A stretch of 64,000 bases of DNA from Elusimicrobia bacterium RIFCSPLOWO2_02_FULL_39_32. GTDB lineage: Bacteria > Elusimicrobiota > Elusimicrobia > 2-02-FULL-39-32. The stretch's first letter is position 1. Every line of letters starts with the position of its first letter. A program made the translations under genes and the position numbers. A model generated the notes under the pieces. The model saw only the letters and a program-made list of their open reading frames with translations. It did no database searches and was not told the DNA's origin. The DNA is taken from contig MGUU01000008.1 of NCBI GenBank assembly GCA_001800135.1, positions 88,425 to 152,424 of the forward strand, read 5' to 3'. Of this stretch, positions 1 through 8,800 are shown piece after piece.

Positions 1-1037
1 ATGACATTTATATTTCCCCTTCCCAAATTAAAAAATTCGCTTTGCGCAAAGGAGATACCGTAGCAGGAGATGTGCGTCCTCCTAAAGAAGGGGAGAGATT
101 TTTCGCGCTTCTGCAAGTAAAAAACATCAATGGTGAATCTCCAGACAATATTCGTGAACGGCATCTCTTTGACAACTTAACCCCGCTTTATCCAAATAAC
201 AGGCTTACGCTTGAGACTATAAAATCAGAAATTAATATGAGAGTCTTGGATTTAGTTGCCCCTATTGGAAAAGGACAAAGAGGCCTAATTGTAGCAGCGC
301 CTAGAACAGGTAAAACCATTATTTTGCAAAAAATCGCTAATGCAATTACCACCAACCATCCGGAAGTTACTTTAATGGTACTCTTGATTGATGAACGTCC
401 GGAAGAGGTCACGGACATGCAAAGGTCTGTTAAAGGGGAAGTGATCTCCTCTACTTTTGATGAGCCTGCGGATCGTCATATACAAGTAGCTGAAATGGTG
501 TTAGAAAAGGCTAAACGCTGTGTGGAACATGGCAAAGATGTGGTGATTTTATTGGATTCCATTACCCGTCTTGCGCGAGCTTATAATACAACCACCCCTT
601 CCAGTGGAAGAGTCCTTTCTGGGGGACTCGATTCCAATGCTTTACAAAGGCCAAAAAGATTTTTTGGAGCGGCAAGAAATATTGAAGAGGGGGGAAGTTT
701 AACCATTTTAGCAACAGCCTTGGTTGAAACAGGTTCAAGAATGGATGATGTTATTTTTGAAGAATTTAAAGGCACAGGCAACATGGAAGTATATCTCGAT
801 AGAAAACTTGCGGAAAGAAGAATTTTTCCAGCGATAGATATTAACCGTTCAGGCACCAGAAAAGAAGAACTCCTTTTAGGTGAAGATGAGCTGAACAAAA
901 TTTGGGTCTTAAGAAAAGTTCTTGCCTCTTTAAATCCAATAGAAGCGATGGAACTTTTAATTGAAAAATTATCAGCCACCAAATCCAATAAAGATTTTAT
1001 ACGCGCCATGGAAAACTCCAGCATGGAAAAAATGTAA
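1..1037 (+). CDS. rho: Transcription termination factor Rho (5'-truncated)
   Basis: Hexameric RNA-dependent ATPase/helicase that ends transcription. The frame is open from nt 3, and its first residues ([18 protein letters not shown]) match the end of the Rho RNA-binding domain, so the gene starts outside the window and about 345 codons are present. The P-loop APRTGKT is at nt 297-317, followed by the conserved [13 protein letters not shown] and [10 protein letters not shown] segments and a typical C-terminus. The frame covers essentially the whole ATPase core without interruption. No clear hairpin-plus-T-tract terminator follows; instead there is a short direct repeat and then a strong promoter for the next gene. 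Confidence 0.97.
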   Translation, partial: DIYISPSQIKKFALRKGDTVAGDVRPPKEGERFFALLQVKNINGESPDNIRERHLFDNLTPLYPNNRLTLETIKSEINMRVLDLVAPIGKGQRGLIVAAPRTGKTIILQKIANAITTNHPEVTLMVLLIDERPEEVTDMQRSVKGEVISSTFDEPADRHIQVAEMVLEKAKRCVEHGKDVVILLDSITRLARAYNTTTPSSGRVLSGGLDSNALQRPKRFFGAARNIEEGGSLTILATALVETGSRMDDVIFEEFKGTGNMEVYLDRKLAERRIFPAIDINRSGTRKEELLLGEDELNKIWVLRKVLASLNPIEAMELLIEKLSATKSNKDFIRAMENSSMEKM

Positions 1038-1060
1038 AATTCCAGCCTGATTACACCGAT

Positions 1061-1114
1061 TAGGAAGATACTTCTACTTTGGCAGAAAAATGACACTTCT
1101 ACTTTGCCTTGACA
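1061..1114. mobile_element. Possible solo IS21-type terminal repeat remnant
   Basis: A perfect 12-bp direct repeat (acttctactttg) occurs at 1070-1081 and 1095-1106, with the extended form tgacacttctactttg in the second unit and a ttgacac just after. Ends of IS21-family elements typically carry several such spaced repeats with this kind of tgacac...tactttggc wording. No istA/istB gene is present, so this would be a leftover end. Identification is from memory of the family style, not from a search. Confidence 0.35.
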
Positions 1115-1130
1115 CTACTCTCCTAAAGGA

Positions 1131-1159
1131 TTGACAGCAAAAGGTTCAAGGGTTATAAT
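1131..1159 (+). promoter_or_regulatory. Consensus sigma-70 promoter of the M23 gene
   Basis: TTGACA at 1131-1136 and TATAAT at 1154-1159 are separated by exactly 17 bp, a perfect consensus housekeeping promoter. Transcription would begin near 1166, only about 4 nt before the ATG at 1170, so the mRNA would be nearly leaderless. No Shine-Dalgarno sequence is visible in that leader. Confidence 0.8.
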
Positions 1160-1169
1160 TAAACATCTT

Positions 1170-2096
1170 ATGAAACTGCCTAGTAAAAAGCTTCTATTGT
1201 CGCTTTCTCTTTTATTTTTTCTGGGACTTGCCTTCACTAAAGTCTTCAGTTTAAATCTTTCTAAACAAACTCCTAAAGCGCTTGAGCAAGAGCTCCTGCT
1301 CACCTCCTCAAATGGGATTCTGCCTGAAAGGGAAGCAAATGCTATTTTAGGCCGTATTGAAAATCTGGAAGTGAAAACTCATGATGTTAAGCCTTATGAA
1401 TGGTTAGAAAAAATTGCAAAAGATGTTGGAATTCCAGCCATTGCCATTAGAAGCACAAATAATTTAGAAGATCCTCACTTAAGACCCCATCAAAAAATTA
1501 TGCTTCAAAATAAAAAAGGAATGGTGCATATCGCTAAAGAAGGCGAATCTTTAGAAAGCATTATAAAAGCCTATGAAAGGATGGGAGGAAAAAGAGAGAC
1601 AATCCTAAGCCTGAATGACCTTTCTCTAATTACCTATTTAGAGGCTGGACAACTCCTGCTAAGAGAAGGAACAAAACTTTGGATTCCAACCGCTTATAGG
1701 AGTTATCCTTTTCTTGCGCGACCTGTCAATTGGTTAAGGATCTCTTCCCGTTTTGGAGTAAGACGACATCCAGTAACGCGGGTTAGAAGATTTCATGAGG
1801 GAACTGATCTAGTTGCAAAATACGGAGCTCCAGTCTATGCAGGCCAAAATGGGGAGATTACTTTTGCAGGCTGGCAGGGCGGCTACGGCTACATGATTGA
1901 TGTAAGACACTCTAAAATAACTACCCGCTATGGACATTTATCTCAAATTTATGTTAAAGTAGGTGATCAGGTAAAAAAGAAACAATTGATTGGCAGGGTA
2001 GGTTCCACAGGGCTTTCTACAGGACCCCATCTGCATTTTGAAGTCCGCAGAAATTCTGATGGCCGCTCAGTTAAACCAAGTAAATATCTATATTAA
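1170..2096 (+). CDS. LysM-like/M23 family metallopeptidase, exported
   Basis: Likely a periplasmic murein endopeptidase or an EnvC/NlpD-like amidase activator, 308 aa. It starts with a signal peptide (KKLLLSLSLLFFLGLAF), continues with two LysM-like segments (roughly residues 70-175), and ends with a peptidase M23 domain. The zinc ligands expected for an active enzyme are present: H209 and D213 in HEGTD, and H287/H289 in GPHLHFE. The start at 1170 is preferred over an upstream in-frame codon because it gives a clean signal peptide and lies just after a perfect promoter. It is followed 9 nt later by rpmE. Whether it cuts murein or only activates an amidase is not decided by sequence, but the intact ligands favour activity. 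Confidence 0.9.
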   Translation: MKLPSKKLLLSLSLLFFLGLAFTKVFSLNLSKQTPKALEQELLLTSSNGILPEREANAILGRIENLEVKTHDVKPYEWLEKIAKDVGIPAIAIRSTNNLEDPHLRPHQKIMLQNKKGMVHIAKEGESLESIIKAYERMGGKRETILSLNDLSLITYLEAGQLLLREGTKLWIPTAYRSYPFLARPVNWLRISSRFGVRRHPVTRVRRFHEGTDLVAKYGAPVYAGQNGEITFAGWQGGYGYMIDVRHSKITTRYGHLSQIYVKVGDQVKKKQLIGRVGSTGLSTGPHLHFEVRRNSDGRSVKPSKYLY

Positions 2097-2105
2097 TTAA
2101 ATCGT

Positions 2106-2423
2106 ATGAGAACAGGAATTCATCCAAATTACGTTATTTCTACAGTTACTTGTGCTTGCGGGAACAGTTTCCAAACGCGCAGCGTAAAAGAAAAATATCA
2201 CTTAGAAATTTGTTCAGAGTGCCATCCATTTTTTACTGGCAAACAAAAATTAGTGGATTCTGCCGGCAGGGTGGAGCGCTTTCAAAAACGTTTTCAAAAA
2301 ACTCAAGGCCAAACCATTCGCACCAAAGCTAAAACAAAAGAAGCAAAACTAAAAGTCACACCGCCAAGAGGATTGACTACTACAGCAAGAAAAGTGGAAA
2401 AGAAAACAACTAAAACAAAGTAG
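2106..2423 (+). CDS. rpmE: 50S ribosomal protein L31 with long basic tail
   Basis: Zinc-type L31 of the large ribosomal subunit. The N-terminus [10 protein letters not shown] is diagnostic, and the four metal-binding cysteines are present (C16, C18, C36, C39 in CACG and CSECHPFF). The conserved L31 part ends near residue 65. The remaining ~40 residues form a Lys/Thr-rich tail, so at 105 aa the protein is longer than the usual ~70 aa. It lies between the M23 peptidase and prfA and is followed by a strong intrinsic terminator. No Shine-Dalgarno sequence precedes the ATG, so translation may depend on coupling with the upstream gene. Confidence 0.95.
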   Translation: MRTGIHPNYVISTVTCACGNSFQTRSVKEKYHLEICSECHPFFTGKQKLVDSAGRVERFQKRFQKTQGQTIRTKAKTKEAKLKVTPPRGLTTTARKVEKKTTKTK

Positions 2424-2441
2424 TTTTCTTTAAATTTTATG

Positions 2442-2478
2442 AAACGACAGGGAAAAGGTTCTCTGTCGTTTTTATTTT
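2442..2478 (+). terminator. Rho-independent terminator after rpmE
   Basis: A perfect 9-bp stem (aaacgacag at 2442-2450 with ctgtcgttt at 2463-2471) with a 12-nt loop runs directly into a T-rich tract (tttttatttt) ending at 2478. It sits in the 62-nt gap between rpmE and prfA, so it would separate or attenuate the two. Confidence 0.85.
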
Positions 2479-2485
2479 GTAAAAA

Positions 2486-3592
2486 ATGGAAAAAGAAAAA
2501 ATTAAGAATCTTAATGATGTTTGGTTCAAGCGTTTTAAGGAGATTGAAACCTTAATGAGCCAACCTCTTTTTCACCAAAACCCCTCCTATGCTTCCTTGT
2601 CTAAAGAACATAGAAACCTTTCTCAAAATATTGAAAAAGCGACCCAATGGGAAAAAGGTTTGAATGAAATGTGCCATTTGGAGGAAATGATCCAATCCTC
2701 TGATAAAGAGCTTTCTGAACTTGCAAAAATTGAGAAAGAAAACCTTGAGAAAAAAATAAACCTGATTGAACAAGAATTGTTACAGTGCCTTATTCCTAAA
2801 GATCCTTTAGATGACAAAAATATTATCTTAGAAATAAGAGCAGGCACAGGTGGGGATGAATCTTCACTTTTTGCTCAGGAACTTGCGCGAATGTATGCTA
2901 GATTTGCGGAAATAAACGGATTTATCTGTGAAACAATCTCTCTTAGCCTTTCAGACAGAGGAGGCTTTAAAGAAGCTATTTTTTCCATAGAAGAAGGAGC
3001 AAACAAAAAAATAAATTGCGGAGCCTGGGGACTTTTGAAATATGAAAGAGGCGTTCATCGGGTTCAAAGAGTTCCAGTTACAGAATCAAGCGGCAGAATA
3101 CATACCTCCACTGTTACAGTTGCTGTTTTGATTGAGGCAGAAGAGGTAGATGTTGCAATCTCACCTCAAGACCTAAGAATAGATACCTACCGCGCCTCTG
3201 GACATGGAGGTCAGCATTTACAAAAAACTGATTCTGCCGTGCGCATCACCCATTTGCCTACCTCCATTGTGGTTCAGTGTCAGGATGAAAGAAGCCAGCA
3301 AAGGAATAGAGAAAAAGCGATGAAATTTTTACGAGCTAAGCTCTATCAAGCGGCAAAAGAGGCTAAAGAAAAAGAACTTAGAGAAAATAGAAAAAAACAG
3401 GTGGGGACAGGAGAGCGTTCAGAAAAAATTAGAACCTACAATTTTCCTCAGGACAGGATTACAGACCACAGGATTGGAGAATCCATCCATCATATTCAAG
3501 AAGTTTTAGATGGGAACCTAGGTCCAATGGTAAAGTTACTTCAACTCGCTGAAAATGATAAACGTGAAAGAGAATCCTTGGACCATTCATAA
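2486..3592 (+). CDS. prfA: Peptide chain release factor 1
   Basis: Class I release factor that reads UAA/UAG stops and triggers peptide release on the ribosome; 368 aa, close to the usual 355-365. The catalytic GGQ motif is at residues 241-243 (nt 3206-3214). The codon-recognition motif is the RF1 type PxT (PVT, residues 197-199) rather than the RF2 SPF, so the RF1 call is firm. The N-terminal ~110 residues form the usual helical domain. It overlaps the 5' end of prmC by 38 nt; PrmC methylates the GGQ glutamine, so this pairing makes functional sense and is common in bacteria. Confidence 0.97.
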   Translation: MEKEKIKNLNDVWFKRFKEIETLMSQPLFHQNPSYASLSKEHRNLSQNIEKATQWEKGLNEMCHLEEMIQSSDKELSELAKIEKENLEKKINLIEQELLQCLIPKDPLDDKNIILEIRAGTGGDESSLFAQELARMYARFAEINGFICETISLSLSDRGGFKEAIFSIEEGANKKINCGAWGLLKYERGVHRVQRVPVTESSGRIHTSTVTVAVLIEAEEVDVAISPQDLRIDTYRASGHGGQHLQKTDSAVRITHLPTSIVVQCQDERSQQRNREKAMKFLRAKLYQAAKEAKEKELRENRKKQVGTGERSEKIRTYNFPQDRITDHRIGESIHHIQEVLDGNLGPMVKLLQLAENDKRERESLDHS

Positions 3593-4430
3593 AGCTCTTA
3601 ACTGGGGAGAAGAAAAATGTTCCCCTCAGTCTAGCTTTAATTCAAAGCTTGAACCTCTCTGGTTATTATCAGAAGTGCTTTGCCAAAAACCTTCTAACCT
3701 TTATTTAAATAAAGAGGAAAATTTAGAATTACCACAACAAAAAGAATATAGAAAATTGATCCAAAAAAGATCCCTTGGTTTTCCATTGGCATATCTCCTA
3801 AAGCAAGAAGAGTTTATGGGACTTAAATTCAAGATTAATTCTTCTGTTCTTATTCCCAGACCAGAAACAGAACTTCTTGTTAAAGAAGCGATAAAATGGG
3901 GTGCGCAAAAAAAGAATTTAGGAATTCTTGAAATTGGCACGGGTTCTGGTATTATTGCAATATCTTTGGCTAAACATTTGCCTCAATCTAGGATTCTGGC
4001 AACAGACATATCAAAAAAAGCGCTTAAAGTCGCTAAAGAAAACTCTTGTTTCAATAAGGTAAAAAACCAAATCATTTTTATCTTAGGCGACCTCTTTTCA
4101 ATACCTAATTTAAAAGCTTCAGAATTTGATCTTATTATTTCTAACCCTCCTTATATAAGATCAAAAGAGATACCCTTGCTTCAAAAAGAGATCCAATATG
4201 AACCAAAATGCGCCTTAAATGGAGGCGAGGATGGATTAAAGATCATCAAGCCATTAATCCAAAATTCAGGAAAATATTTAAAGAAAAATGGGCTTTTAAT
4301 ATTTGAAATTGGAACCCATCAGGCTAAAGAAATAAAAATTCTATTAAAGTCATTCGGATTTAAAAAAATTAAAATTCTTAAAGATGATTCTGATCATGAT
4401 CGAATCGCAATGGGGGAGTGGAATGGATAA
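3555..4430 (+). CDS. prmC: Release factor glutamine N5-methyltransferase PrmC/HemK
   Basis: SAM-dependent methyltransferase that modifies the glutamine of the GGQ motif in release factors. The 291-aa protein has an N-terminal helical substrate domain and a Rossmann methyltransferase domain with the SAM motif EIGTGSGIIAISLAK. The catalytic NPPY is at residues 197-200 (nt 4143-4154), followed by YEPKCALNGGEDGL, typical of the family. The start is uncertain by a few codons: ATG 3555 is used, but GTG 3564 is also possible, and both lie inside prfA. The 3' end overlaps murA by 8 nt (ATGGATAA). Confidence 0.95.
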   Translation: MINVKENPWTIHKALNWGEEKCSPQSSFNSKLEPLWLLSEVLCQKPSNLYLNKEENLELPQQKEYRKLIQKRSLGFPLAYLLKQEEFMGLKFKINSSVLIPRPETELLVKEAIKWGAQKKNLGILEIGTGSGIIAISLAKHLPQSRILATDISKKALKVAKENSCFNKVKNQIIFILGDLFSIPNLKASEFDLIISNPPYIRSKEIPLLQKEIQYEPKCALNGGEDGLKIIKPLIQNSGKYLKKNGLLIFEIGTHQAKEIKILLKSFGFKKIKILKDDSDHDRIAMGEWNG

Positions 4431-5697
4431 AATTATTATTGAGGGAGGAAGACGTCTTAAAGGGAGTGTGGAGATTTCAGGATCAAAAAATGCAAGCCTT
4501 CCTTGCCTCTTTGCCACGCTTTTAACAGATGAACCTTGCACCCTCAACAATGTTCCAGAACTGAACGACATTGATACCACTTGTAAGCTGTTAGAGCACT
4601 TAGGAAAAAAAGTTGAAAGAAAAGATCACTCCATTCAAGTGACATCTAGAAAACCTTTAAAAACTGAAGCTCCTTATGAACTTGTAAAAAGAATGAGGGC
4701 CTCTGTATTAGTTTTAGGACCCTTGTTAGCCCGGTTTGGCAAAGCCTCTTGCTCTATGCCTGGAGGATGCGCAATAGGAGTTAGGCCAATCAATATTCAC
4801 TTAAGTTCCTTTCAAGCCCTTGGCGCAGAAACAGAATTTTCTCAAGGAATGGTGCGTTTAAAATCAAATGGTTTAAAAGGGAAAAAAATTGTGTTAGATT
4901 TCCCAAGCGTGGGGGCTACGGAAAATGCTTTAATGGCTTGCGTGCTTGCCAAAGGTCAAACCATCCTGGAAAACGTGGCTAAAGAGCCAGAAATTGAGGA
5001 TTGCGCTAAATTTTTAAATGCAATGGGTGCTGAAATTAAAGGAGCTGGAACAAGTAAAATTGTTGTGCAAGGCAAAGATTTTCTTCATGGAGCAACCCAC
5101 CAAGTAATTCCAGACAGAATAGAAACTGCCACTTACCTTATAGCTTCTGCTGCAACCAAAGGAGAAGTTGAGTTATCTCATACTTATCCCAAACACTTAA
5201 AAGTTATTATTAATCACCTGATTAAAGCTGGAATAAAAATTCAAATCAAAGAGGACAAACTAAATAGAGAGTATGCAACCATATTTTGCAAAGTTCAAAA
5301 AGCGATTAAACCAGTTTACATAAAAACCGGACCCTACCCTAAATTCCCAACAGATGTCCAAGCTCAATGGATGTCTCTCATGTCTTTAGCAGATGGAAAT
5401 TCATTGATTCAAGAAACGATTTTTGAAAATCGTTTTGTGCATGCGGCTGAGCTTGGCAGAATGGGCGCAAAAATAAAAATTAAGGGGAATCAGGCAAAAG
5501 TCAGCGGCTCTGGAAGATTATCTGGAGCAGAGGTGATGGTTTCTGATTTAAGAGCAGGAGCAGCCTTAGTTATCGCAGCTTTGGCGGCAAAAGGAAAATC
5601 AGTAATTCAAAGAGTCTATCATCTAGACCGTGGTTATGAAAAATTAGAACAAAAATTAAGTCGTCTTGGAGCTAGAATCTATAGGGTTCATGGTTAA
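4423..5697 (+). CDS. murA: UDP-N-acetylglucosamine 1-carboxyvinyltransferase
   Basis: First committed step of peptidoglycan synthesis, transferring enolpyruvate from PEP to UDP-GlcNAc in the cytoplasm. The 424-aa protein has the usual length and the two-lobed EPSP-synthase fold signatures (SGSKNASLPCL near the N-terminus). The catalytic cysteine is C116 in PGGCAIGVRP, so the enzyme would be the fosfomycin-sensitive Cys type. The start at 4423 is chosen over an upstream ATG at 4384 because it gives the canonical MDKIIIEGG N-terminus, overlaps the prmC stop by 8 nt and has a G-rich ribosome site just upstream. Its last three codons lie in the left arm of hairpin element copy 1. Confidence 0.97.
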   Translation: MDKIIIEGGRRLKGSVEISGSKNASLPCLFATLLTDEPCTLNNVPELNDIDTTCKLLEHLGKKVERKDHSIQVTSRKPLKTEAPYELVKRMRASVLVLGPLLARFGKASCSMPGGCAIGVRPINIHLSSFQALGAETEFSQGMVRLKSNGLKGKKIVLDFPSVGATENALMACVLAKGQTILENVAKEPEIEDCAKFLNAMGAEIKGAGTSKIVVQGKDFLHGATHQVIPDRIETATYLIASAATKGEVELSHTYPKHLKVIINHLIKAGIKIQIKEDKLNREYATIFCKVQKAIKPVYIKTGPYPKFPTDVQAQWMSLMSLADGNSLIQETIFENRFVHAAELGRMGAKIKIKGNQAKVSGSGRLSGAEVMVSDLRAGAALVIAALAAKGKSVIQRVYHLDRGYEKLEQKLSRLGARIYRVHG

Positions 5698-5824
5698 AAC
5701 TATTAACAAAATCTTTATCTTGAGGACGCTCGTTAGAGCTCGCTCACAAAAAAATTTTCAACAAAAAGAAAGTAAAATTTTTTTTAAGCCTCAAGATAAA
5801 GATTTTGTTAATAGTTTTAACCAT
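5690..5824 (+). repeat. Hairpin element copy 1 (conserved core, locus-specific arms)
   Basis: A perfect 36-bp inverted repeat (left arm 5690-5725, right arm 5789-5824) encloses a 63-bp core (5726-5788). The core starts acgctcg and contains gagctcgctc, aaaaaatttt and agaaagtaaaa. It matches copy 2 at about 49 of 63 positions by hand alignment. The left arm covers the murA stop codon (5695-5697) and the start of the next gene. The right arm is its exact reverse complement. The outer arms do not match those of the other copies, though the innermost ~8 bp are similar (cttgagg here, cttggag in copy 2). Confidence 0.9.
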
Positions 5825-8800
5825 CATCTTTATATCTTTCTCTCCTTATTTATAATTTTATCATTCAAGATTACTCCAGCCTCTGATTTAAGGGCAGAAG
5901 AGGAATTTATTTCTAAAGTCCGCCAAGGAAAGGAAAAAATTGTTGAGAAATTGCCATCTCTTCGTTTAAAAGAAGAAGATTTTTACAGCCCTCCCAGATG
6001 GGTTTTACCTCATACTATTTCAAAAGTAGAAGAGCTATTGGCTTCCCCTTTGGAAGCGCCGATCCAAATTTCTCAGTGGAATATGTCTCTCTTAAACAAT
6101 ACATCTTTTGCTTCATTCATCCAATTTGCGCAAGATTCTCTTTCCCTTTCTTTAGATGAAGAACCATACTCAAATTTTTCAGCCGCAAAGTTTAAACTTC
6201 CAAAAAAATTAGATCCTCAAATTCAAAACTCAGTAAGTGAAATTTTTAGGTCAATAGAAAAAGCAATTCCCATATTAAAACAATCTTATGAGGAACTCTC
6301 AGAAGAAGAACAAAAAGAGATCCTTCGCTATTTTAATTTTCCTATTGAGTCCCTGAAGTTCTCCTCCAAAGAAGTTGACAACATTGGATTGTTGAATTCA
6401 CCCCAACTCTCACAGCCAACCACGATTCTGGACCATGAAAACAAGTTTAAAACTGATGCATTGGCAAAAAGCAAGGATTCTAAAACTAGCAAAGGACTAA
6501 ATGTTAGACTCCCAAAATCAAAAATAAAAATCTTTAAATCCTTAAGTAAATTCAAGCAAGACAAACTCTTTAAAGCAGGTGAGATTCTCTTAAAACAAAT
6601 AGATCAAGAAATAAAGGGTCTTGAAAAATGGTCAAAAGAGTTAAATGATCCTAAAAGAACTCCTTTTAAAACTTTAGAATGGCAAAGCCCTATTGGAAAA
6701 GTTCTTATCTCAGGCAATGAAGACAATTCGTATGATCAAGAACAATTAAAAGATGTGGTATTGCTGATTGATGGCGGAGGAAAAAATAGTTATACCTCTA
6801 ACCCCGGCGCAGCAGGCCCAGGAGAAATTAAAATCGTAATTGATTTTGGAGATGATGTCACCATTATTTCCAGCCAAACCGCCGCTTCTTCAGGAGCTGG
6901 AATTTTTGGGATTGGCTTTCTTTTTCTTCCTAACCCCTCTGGAATGAAGATCATCAGAACAAATTCATTTTCTCAAGGCTTAGGGCTTTGCGGAATAGGC
7001 GGGATCTTTGTCAATGGAAAAGGTTTCTTCAAAGGACAAAGATATGCGCAAGGAGTGGGATCCTTTGGACTAGGTGTTTTCCAGAATACGAGGGGTGAAG
7101 AGAGTTTCTATGAAGCAGAACTTTATGGACAAGGAGCCGGCCTTAGCAAAGGATTAGGGCTATTTATTCACCACGGTTCCAGTTCCACTTTTCACGCTGG
7201 ATTAGTGGATCCGGATCCAAGGGAATCATTAGGCGCCACTAGCCTTTGCCAAGGAGTGGGATATGGCCCAAGAGGATACGCGGGAGGAGGCATTGGAATC
7301 TGCGCTTTAAAAGGAGATTCTTTGACACTTGAAAGCAGTTATTTTGCTCAAGGAGCAGGTTATTGGCATGGGCTTGGTTCTTTTTATTTAGAGGGGAATG
7401 CAAATATGATTCAATCTCGACGTTATGCTAAAGGTTCAGGAATTCATAGCGCGCTAGGCTCATTTTTTGTTAAGGGGGATGATAATGCGATAGTCAACTG
7501 GGGCGTTGGCCCTGCATATGGCTGGGATTCCGGCACTGGCTGGGCATTCTTATTTGGAGATAGAAATCGTCTGCAAACAGAATGGGGCGCAGGCACAGCA
7601 AATATAAATAGCTCTAAATCCTTTTCTTTTTTTTCAGGCAATCAAAATAAATTTGACCTGCCAGCTCTTGGCAGCGCTCAACTTTCCCATGATTTACCTG
7701 ATTATGCTATCAGCATGATTGAAGGACAAGATAATTTTTTTAAACTAAATTCCATAAAAAAAGAAAAAAAAGTGTCAGAAACTATTTTTACCTCTCCTTG
7801 GGGAGAAATCTCTTTTAATGAAGTCCTATTTAAAAAAGAGTTAGCTTTTCCTAAACTGGAATGGAAAAAACTACCGCAACTACAACCTTCAGAAAACGCG
7901 CAAACTGATTTGGGCAAAGAGGTTGAAGAATCTCTTCTACTTCCTCCAGATCAAAAAATCGAGAACCTTCTTCAAATTGCAGCTAGTTTTAGTGTGGATC
8001 AAGTTAATCCGAAAAAAGCTTTTGAAGGGCTTTCTTACTTAAAAGAGGATGAATTGCCTACTATCCTGGATTCATTTGTTCCGGAAGATATGGATGGCTT
8101 CTTTCAGGTTCGAGCCTTAGTTGCTCTTTGGGGTAAAAATATTTCTAAATTTGTTATAGAAAATATTCAAAATGAAACAAACCCCCAAAGAAAAGCTTTT
8201 TTAATCACACTCTTAAGTCTCTCTAGTATGGAAGAATCATGGCCTACCCTAAAAAAAGCGTTAGATGATTCGGATTGGAGAATCCAACTTCAGGCTTTAA
8301 GGGTTTTGGGATCTCTATTAAATAAAGACAAAGCTCTTCCTGGAAGACTCTATTTGCTAGAGAAGCTTGAAAAATTTCTTTCTTATAAGACTCCGCCTAA
8401 AAAAATTTCTAAAACTTTTATAGATGAGCTTAATTCTTTACAACTGGTTGAATCCCTATCTCTTTTTTCTTTGATTAAAACCTGGTCTAACGACCAAAGG
8501 TTATTAATTGCTAAAGCTCTTCCCAATGATAAAACCTCTCCAATGGATGAAAAAACCTTAAAAAACATCTTAGAACAAATAAGAAAAACTAGGGAAGAAT
8601 CCCTTGAAAAAGTTAAACGAGAAATAGAATTTTCTACTAGCCAAAGAGAAATTATTAGGGAAAAAATCAAAGAACTATTAAACCCCACAACCGAGATTGG
8701 ATCGTGGAATTTGTCCCATCTGCCCCAAGCTGAGTTGAGGGGAGTCTCACAACCCATGACGACCCCGGGGTTAAAAAAGGATCAGGAGACTAGAAAAGAG

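Noticed and set aside
1109..1114. A second TTGACA upstream of the M23 gene
   Set aside because: At 17-bp spacing the would-be -10 reads tgacag, a poor match; the box at 1131 has a perfect partner.
8383..8757. Long open frame on the minus strand inside the large HEAT protein gene
   Set aside because: No recognisable domain, no ribosome site, and it lies wholly within a convincing + strand gene. The same holds for other minus-strand frames inside his, trp and polysaccharide genes.
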